From positions 248,001 to 312,000 of the forward strand of contig JAQJVL010000323.1 in assembly GCA_035578905.1 (NCBI GenBank): a DNA stretch of 64,000 nucleotides, given 5' to 3'. Positions 52,901 to 61,734 of the stretch are shown one piece after another (position 1 is the stretch's first letter; every line of letters starts with the position of its first letter). The notes under the pieces are model-generated. The model was not told the DNA's origin, did not search any database, and saw nothing but the letters and a program-made list of their open reading frames with translations. Origin of the DNA: Stictocephala bisonia (Eukaryota > Arthropoda > Insecta > Hemiptera > Membracidae). Position numbers and translations under genes: made by a program.

Positions 52901-55900
52901 TGAAATATTACATTGTTTAAAAAGTTGCAGGGTAAATATTTAAAGGCTATGTAACATGTAGGAAGCAAGTGTTTTAAACAAGTAGCACTGTTAAAAGCCA
53001 CTTGCCGTGATAAGATAAGGAATGTCCCGGCCCTCCACACAGGCATTCCCAAGCCAGTTGGCCTTTACTTCTCAGTATAAAATGTAAAAATGTCAAATCA
53101 AAACTTAATTTCACATAAAATTTGAAAAACACAATTCGAAAATGTGCTGTACAAAATGTTTAATTAACGAGAGAAATTACGCCTATATAATATACATAAT
53201 AATGAAAACTACAGTATTTAAAGAGTTCTAAAGATAAACAACGCAATAAAATACACAAATAAAAATTAAATCATAATAAAACGGGATATGAGTAGCCTTG
53301 AGTTGCAAGTCTTGGTGTTCACAGTAAGAAGTTACTTTTTTGAAGTAATTAAATGATATTTAATCACAGATATGATGATTTCGCTGAATGCTAACCCAAA
53401 TTAATAAATACTCAAATAATAATATTTTAGAAAAATGTTTAGTTTAAGAAATGGCAAGGCATTGTATTGGCTTTGTAGAATTGTTAGGACCATAGCTAAT
53501 TTAGGCCCACCTGTAATCAAATGAGATAAGCACCTCAAAGGCTTCAATGCTGATAAGAGAATGCATTCTTTTAATCTTTTCTTGAACAATTTTGAGATGG
53601 AGATTCAACAAATGTCTGCTACCAAACTGAGTATAGTAATCACAGATAAAAATATGTGCTTTATAAAGCACATATAATTTTTATAAGAATTAATAATTTT
53701 GTAAAGTAATAATGTTCTAAAGTAATAATTTGTTAAACATTTTATATAACAAGTGGAATAATGTACATCTGCTTTTTTATAGTAAAAAATTGTAAACTGA
53801 TATTATTATAACATTAAGTTGATACTGATAAAAAATTATAAGTCTGGTGTTCATTAAAAATGAGGAAAGACAGAGGAAGGTAAAAATATGTAGATGGAAA
53901 ACGTCAAAAAGTTAAAGGGGAAGGAGTTGATTAGAATAACAGGATATCCTGTCCTGTTATTACAGGATATCCTGCAAGTAGGCAGCCAAACTTCAGGTGA
54001 TCAAAACAAACAAAAATATCATGTAAATCTTGCTTTATATTTTCCGTTTTCAATCTTTCTTTAATCTGTATGTCATTTTTAAAAAAAAGCCTTATACAAG
54101 GCGTGTTTTTAAAGTAAGTACCATTTTGGAATCCCGCCGCTGTAGCGCTGCGGTCGGCGTTCAGCGCGTGTGCTGGGTACTACTATCTATTGGCAAGCCA
54201 CAGCCACCGTTACGGATCCAATCAACTGTATTTAACGTCACTTATGACTGTTTAAAATTCCTCCTCCGATTAAAAATGCAGCCAACTGTGAATTATGTGC
54301 TGTGTACATTTTCATAACGCTAAGGGTGTGGAAGCAGCTGATACTCATCGTGAGCCTGTCACAGTGACAAAAAATTTGGTTTTAAAAATCATAACCATCA
54401 CGATTCTAATGGTCTAGGAATGTGAGAGAACTGGTTAAACATTTTTTGTGTGATTCTCATCAAACGTTTGTTTTTGTGATTCTCCGTCTGCATTTTGGGA
54501 ACCTACCATAAGTATAATGTTCTGTACTTCAAACGGTCTGTCACAATTTCAATTATCACACTTCTTGACACTTGAAGACAACACACTACATAATGATGCA
54601 TTTGTAAAGCGTCTGTTTTCTCTGACTTTTTTCATCAACCTTTTGCACCAAGACAACAGTAATGAGTGAAGGTTTCCAACTTTGTTCATCATCATGCACA
54701 TTCGCACAACCTTAATTTCCATTCCATCCCATCACTCATTCTGTTTTCTCAATAAACTTCACAGATCTCTCGATGAATGTCAGCTGCTTTCATGCCTTTA
54801 TGGTTACGAAAACTTATCACAACATGTACTTTACAGTTGGCGGCATTTTTAATCGGAGGAGAAATTTTAAACAGTCATAAGCGACCTTAAATACAGTCAA
54901 ATGGGTCCGTAATAGCAGCTGTGGCCTGCCAAAAGATAGTAGTATCTAGCAGGCATGAGCTGGACGTCGATCGCAGCACTACAGAGGCGGGATTCCAAAA
55001 CGGTACTTACTTTAAAAACACGCCTCGTATCTCAGAAATTGTATAAGATGAACTCGTGAAATTTAAACCTTAGACCGCCATTTATATAATGCCTATTTTC
55101 CATTAAGCACTAATTTATTGTAAAAAAATCAAAATAAAATTTTTTAGTTGTTCATTTTTTTATTGTTCTGTACAGGAAAATAAAAGATAACATTTTGAAA
55201 CTTTCATTAGCTTACTTTACTTTTTTTCTTATATATGAATATGTAAATAAGCAAACTTTTACTTGAAAGTAAACCTCAGACATAGATCACTTATACAGTA
55301 TGAACCAATACAAAATATTATTGCTATCAATAAAATATGTATAATTGAGTACATTTACTTGTACATAAACTGATAAAGACAGGGCCTGCACATAACACAT
55401 ATAATAAAAAATAAGTAAAAACATATCACTTGAATATGATGTATTTAGTACCTTCCACAAAATCAAAATCGGCCATATTATTTATATTGACTCTTAAAAT
55501 TAATAAATTATTAACATATATAAAACTAAAGTAATGATAAAACAACTAAATACACAGTTTCAAAGCTGTAAGGTGGCGGACAATGACAACCGCTTGACTC
55601 AACAGTAGCTGTACATTTACGCGCTTGTGGCGTTGGGCGGTGCAGCAGAAATGTACACTGCCAGACAAAAACCAGTCTCTTAGTGATTGACAGGCCAACA
55701 AAAGGTTGCGAGTCGCACAATGTGTCTCTCATGAATCACCGACCATAACCCAAACGCACTACTGGATTAAATTAGAAACATTACTAGAAAATAACATTTT
55801 TGTAATTATTACGTGTATATGCGCTTATGGCGTGGTAAGGGTTAATATGATTCTTGATCTTAATATTTGACATATTCTTTAAAAATATCATTTCTGTGCA

Positions 55901-58900
55901 CTTTTTAAAACGTTGCCCGTTTTTAAATAAATATAACAAAAACCTTAAATTTTAGTAAAAGCCTGAACAGTATAAAACAAAAATACTAAAGATTTTAGTC
56001 CCACATATTAAAGAATAAATATTTGAATATCAGACAGCTATTAACAAAGAAACTAAAATTTCTATGAAATATAAAAGATTTCTGTTATTATTATACAAAA
56101 ATTTAAATTTCTCAGTTATTTGTTTTTCTATCTTTAAAATATTTGAATGGGGATTAATTCTTTGAAGTTAAAGAATATGGGACTAAATTCTTTAATTTTT
56201 TATGCCTTAAAGGTTTTTACTAAAATATGAGATATCTAACTTTAAAAATTTTAATGGCTACCACTTTAAAATGAACTGGTGTGCAGAAATGTAATTTTGA
56301 AGGAATATTCAAACTGCTAGGACAAAGATTACACTAAGTTTCATATTTTATCTTAAGTAACTCCTAAGATACAAGGCTTTTTGTAAAAATTACTTACAGA
56401 CAGATAGACAGAAAACAGAACAAGATATGCCTAGACCATACGTTCACATGACATTTTTTGTTTGTTTTCACCTTTGGAATAACCTCCTGAAGTTTGGCTG
56501 CCTACTTACAGGATAGTATAAACAGGACTGAATGAAAAGCTAAATAAAAAACTAATGAAAAATTATGAGAGATAAGAAATTGGCAAAATATTATGATCTG
56601 GCACTTAAGCTGAACTGGGAGAGCATGAGTAAGCACTCCAAATAATAAATAACCTCGTTAAGTGATAGAGTACTGAATAGTCCTAACTTTGCCACATTAA
56701 AAAGTTAGGCTTTTTTCAATCCTTTCAAGAAATTCATATAAAGTAAATTTAATTTTAATTTTTAATTATCGAAATTATTGTCATTCTTTTAAGTCTATGA
56801 AACAAGTTTGGGTGAATACAACTTTTAAAGACCATTTTTTATTGGAAAATCTGTCTCGGAGGAGAGAAACGTGACACCTAAGTATTTGGCACCCCATACA
56901 AATAAATCAAATGAGAAACGTTCTTTGTCAGTCCTCCATTAAAATATTTGTGGTCTCAAATCTAATTTTGAGATGCTACAGATTTATACTCAATGTGAAC
57001 ATCCTGACATCTTATGTCTGTCTGAACATAACTTAACTCAAGAACAATTCAATAGTTTCATTCTTCCTGATTATTTCAAGGTTTCAACTTTTTGCTGTGT
57101 GAATAGAAGTAAGGGAGGTGTTTGTATTTTAGCAAGGGATGGTATAAGGCTTGAAGGCTTCGATGTGACTGGATTCTGTTTAGAGGATTTCTGCCATTTT
57201 TCGGTAGCATCCATTTACTGTGAAGATAATAGGCGTCTGTTTCTTCTTTCAGTGTACAGACGACTCCTTTACAGTTGTGAGGAGTTCTTAGACTGTATTA
57301 GTCAGTGTCTCGAAGCAAATATTAATCCCCTAGAAACTGCATTGGTATTTGGTAATTTTAATGTCAACATTTTGAGCGATAAATTGTCCAGCAGAAAGTT
57401 TGTCCATACATTGTCCTCTTTAGGTTTACGTCACACAATTACTTCATTCATAAGGGAAGTAAAAATTCAAAATCAGTTATAGATAACATCTTGACTAACA
57501 TTCCACATTTTGCAATAAAAAGTAGTGTTGTAGTGACTGCTCTGTCTGACCATCATGGCCAAGAAGCTATTATAAACTTTCATACTCCTATCACTGTCCC
57601 CTTCCCCACACTCAAACTTTGTCGAGATTTTTCAGCTGCACATTTACAATCCTTTCAATACTATTTAAGAAACGAGTCATGGAGTGACATTTATGAACTA
57701 TCCAATCTGGATGAAAATTTTTCTTCATTTATGGACAAACTGTCTTATTTAATGGACATATGTTTTCCTTTACAAAAAAAAAAACCATTAAAACAATGAA
57801 CTCTGTTTTGAAACCATGTCTAAGTGCTGATATTTTGAAGCTTCGTGAGGATGTTCGTTATATGTATACTGAAACCAAAGATTTGAATTCCAATCATTCA
57901 CAGCATATTTATTATAGAAAGTTAAAAGGTGAGCTTAAAAAAAATTATTAGGAAAGATAAATCGGAAGCTATTCTGAAGAAAATTGATTGTTCTTCAAAC
58001 AAAAATAAATCTATTTGGCAGATCATAAATGACCAAAGAAATATTAAGTTGAATCATGTACACCCACTCTTTGGTGGATGAAGATGGCAAAAAAATTACA
58101 GAACCCCTGGCAGTGGCAGAAACCTTTAATGCTTTCTTTTCTAATTTGGGTCACTGTTCTAATAAAGATGAAACTTACTTTTAACATGCATTTTCTCCAA
58201 ATCACTACTTTAAATTTCTTTTTTTGTCACCAACATCTGATGACCAAGTAAAAAATGTAATCTCTTCACTCAAACCCAAGTACTCTTCTGGTCCAGATGA
58301 GATATCTCCTAGATTGTTGAAAAGTATCAGTCATCTAATATCTGAGCCATTATCTTTATTAATTAATTTTTCACTTCAGACAGGCGTGTTTCCTACAGAT
58401 TTAAAGAGCTCCATTGTTAAGCCCTTCCATAAGAAAGTCCAAAAGATATATGCGGTAACTATAGACCAATTGCTCTGTCTTCAACTATATCTAAAGTAAT
58501 AGAGAGAATATTTTTAAATAGGCTTTTATCCTTCATTGAGACAAACAAACCAGCTGTTATCTACTTCCCAATTTGGGTTTACTAAGGGTAAGTCAACTGC
58601 AGATGCCATCTATCACTTTGTTTCCTCTATTGTAAAATCTCTGGACCATGGAAATCCTTGCGTATGAATCTCCTTTGACTTAACAAAAGCTTTTGACCTC
58701 ATTGACCATGATATCCTTCTAAACAAACTTTACATTTTGGGTATTAGAGGTGTGGGTCATTCATGGATTTCCTCCTACCTAAAAGATAGAGAACAGGTTG
58801 TCAGCGTTCCATTTGGTGATCCCTATGGATGTCAAGGTTGGGTTAAATCCTCTGTAGTTAAAAGGGCTCTGCCCTGAGTCCGATTCTTTTCTTGTTTTTC

Positions 58901-61688
58901 ATAAATGACTTACCTTTAAGCCTCAAAACCGCAAATCCATGCCTTTTTGCAGATGACACCTCCCTTTCTCTTAGTAATGAAAATCGTGCTAATCTAGGAG
59001 TGGAAGTTTACACTGAAACCAGCTCCTTACTTCAGTGGTTCTTTAAGAATAAATTAAGTGTAAATACTGGGAAAACAAATATCATTGAATTTAGAATGAA
59101 CAATCCCACTTCCACTAATAAGAATATATCAAACTACATGATTGGTGATACAATTACTGACCCAGTTACTCAATTCAAATTTTTGGGTGTCATTATTGAC
59201 GAGAATTTAAAGTTTGACATTCATATTGATACCGTGTGTAAGAAGATCAGTACAGGAATTTACATTTTAAAGAGCCTTTCGAAAATTGCTAAGTTAGACG
59301 TTCTTTTATCTTCTTATTATGGTGTAATTTATCCATTTCTTCATTACGCCGTTTCCTTAATGGGTCATGAGAATGAAAGAACAACATTTTTATTTAAACA
59401 ACAAAAACGTGCATTTAGAGTAATTTTTAAAAAACCGTCTACTTCTTCATGCAGATCTCTCTTTATAAACAATAAAATTGTAACTTTTCCTTGTATTTAT
59501 ATTTATGCAGTCCTTGTTTTTGTTCATAAAAATTTTAATTTATTTCAAGATATAGAGTTAAATAATAGAACGTGTTATTCACCTAGGGAAAATGACAATT
59601 TAAAAATTTCACGCCACAGAACAATTTTTTTTTTTTAATCATCTACTATACAATGGTGTTACCCTATTCAATTCACTCCCACCATCACTTAAAGTTGAAA
59701 AAGATCGTGTTTTGTTGGGAAGGGAGGTCATGAAAATACTGCAGAAAGAAGCTTTCTACAGTGTTAAAGTTTATGTTTCGTTTACTAAAACTATGTAGTT
59801 ATACAGCTGTAAGGAATGTGTAAGGAAGTGTAAGGAATGTATTACATTTATGACGCTATTATACAATGTATTTATTGTAAAAGATAAAGAAATTTGAGTT
59901 CTGAGTTTGAAGTTTTTCACACGACAAAAAAATTGTAATACTTAAGCTATAATTATATGTTAGATTTCAGTAGGGCCAGTATTGAAATCAGCTGATACTG
60001 TTTGCTTGGGGAACTATATTCAGATTTCTCTGCAGTATATTTGAAATTTGTGAATTAATTGATAAATTAGTGGATTTTTTTGAGACTTTTAGTAACATTT
60101 AGACATAATCTTTGAATATCAACACAGGTTTTTATAAAATAATTTAAATTTACTAATAATAACTTAAAATTTTAATTGATTAACCTAAAACTACCGATAT
60201 TTACATTTAAAAACATTAAACATTTCCTGACTGCCGTAAATAATTAGAATACGTTGCATCATATATCTGTTACCTCCATCATGTCTTTACCTTTTTGTCC
60301 TGTCTGCGTGAAAGCTGTTTTAGACACAGAAGAGGGGATTTGCTGTGACAACGCCTGTAAAAGATGGTTCCACAGAGAATGCGCAAGGATGTCAAAGAGT
60401 GAATACCAGCGCATATCTGGTAATAACAAGATTAAGTGGATTTGTTCCAGAGTTGATTGCCTCATTCCAGCGGACCAGCCTCTGGACAAACTGTCCACAC
60501 AAATGACATCTGTATTAACAAAATTGGATGCACTCCTAACCAAGGTAGATAAAATAGATGATTTGGCCAAAGACATAAACAAAATCCAAACTGAAGTTTC
60601 GTCGATGAAGGCGGGTCTTTCAGCTCTGGAGCCGAGGATAGCCACTACAGAAGACAAAGTTGTTCAACTCGATAAAGACATTGCCACCATTAAAACAGAA
60701 GTCTTATTAAGCACTAAAAAAATAAATACACTTGAGAATAACACTAACACTTCCTTAGATGCAGCTGTGGCAGAAGTTAATGATCGAGCCAGCAGATTAA
60801 AAAATGTTCTTCTCCACAAAGTTCCTGAGAGTGAGAAGAGCAACCCAAGCGAAATTAAAGAAGACGATGGAAAGAAGCTCACAACCATACTGGATGCTTT
60901 TCAATTAAAGTCTGATCAGGTGACCTTTTACAGATTGGGGCAAAAATCTAGCCGCAAAACTCGGCCTCTAAAAGTAGTGTTTTGCTCCCAAAGTGAAGCG
61001 TCGTCACTCCTAAAGAAATTTTCACAGGAAGCATTTAAAGATGTCGATCCCACGCTGTCTGATGTCTCTATCTCCCGAGACCGCACTCCTAATGAACGGG
61101 CCGCCCTCGACTCTTTACGTCAAGAAATGAGTCGGAGAGCTGCTGCTGGCGAGTCGAATCTTACGATAAAGTACATTCATGGTGTCCCAAGAATCACAAC
61201 AATTAAGCCAAAAAACTAAATAATGCGGGACATTCCAGCAGGCTTTCGGTGTATTATCAAAATATCAATGGACTTTACTGTACCTGTGTTGAATTAATAA
61301 TGTATATTTTTTTCCACTTTCTTTCAATTATTACTTATGTTGTATCAATTGCTATTTTGTCACAATGCATGCCCCTTCTTTGTTACCCACAACCACCCCG
61401 AACAATAAATTGCAAAACAAAAGAAGTACAAAAGATCATGTACCAACTAAGTAGGGGTGGATTGGAAAAAATTGGACCAGCATTTACTCTATTTGTACAT
61501 TCTGTTCTCTATTTTCAGCCTAAGTTTTCTTGTATACAATTTTGTTAAAAAGGCATATGCCGTTAATCATAATAAATAAATAAATAAATAAATAAATTGA
61601 ATTGTTACGCAGAGGCCAGTTCAGCTAGCTTATATAGTATAAACATGTGGTACGGTAGTCCAGATTATATAAATAATTTTATTTGTGT

Positions 61689-61734
<46 letters not shown>

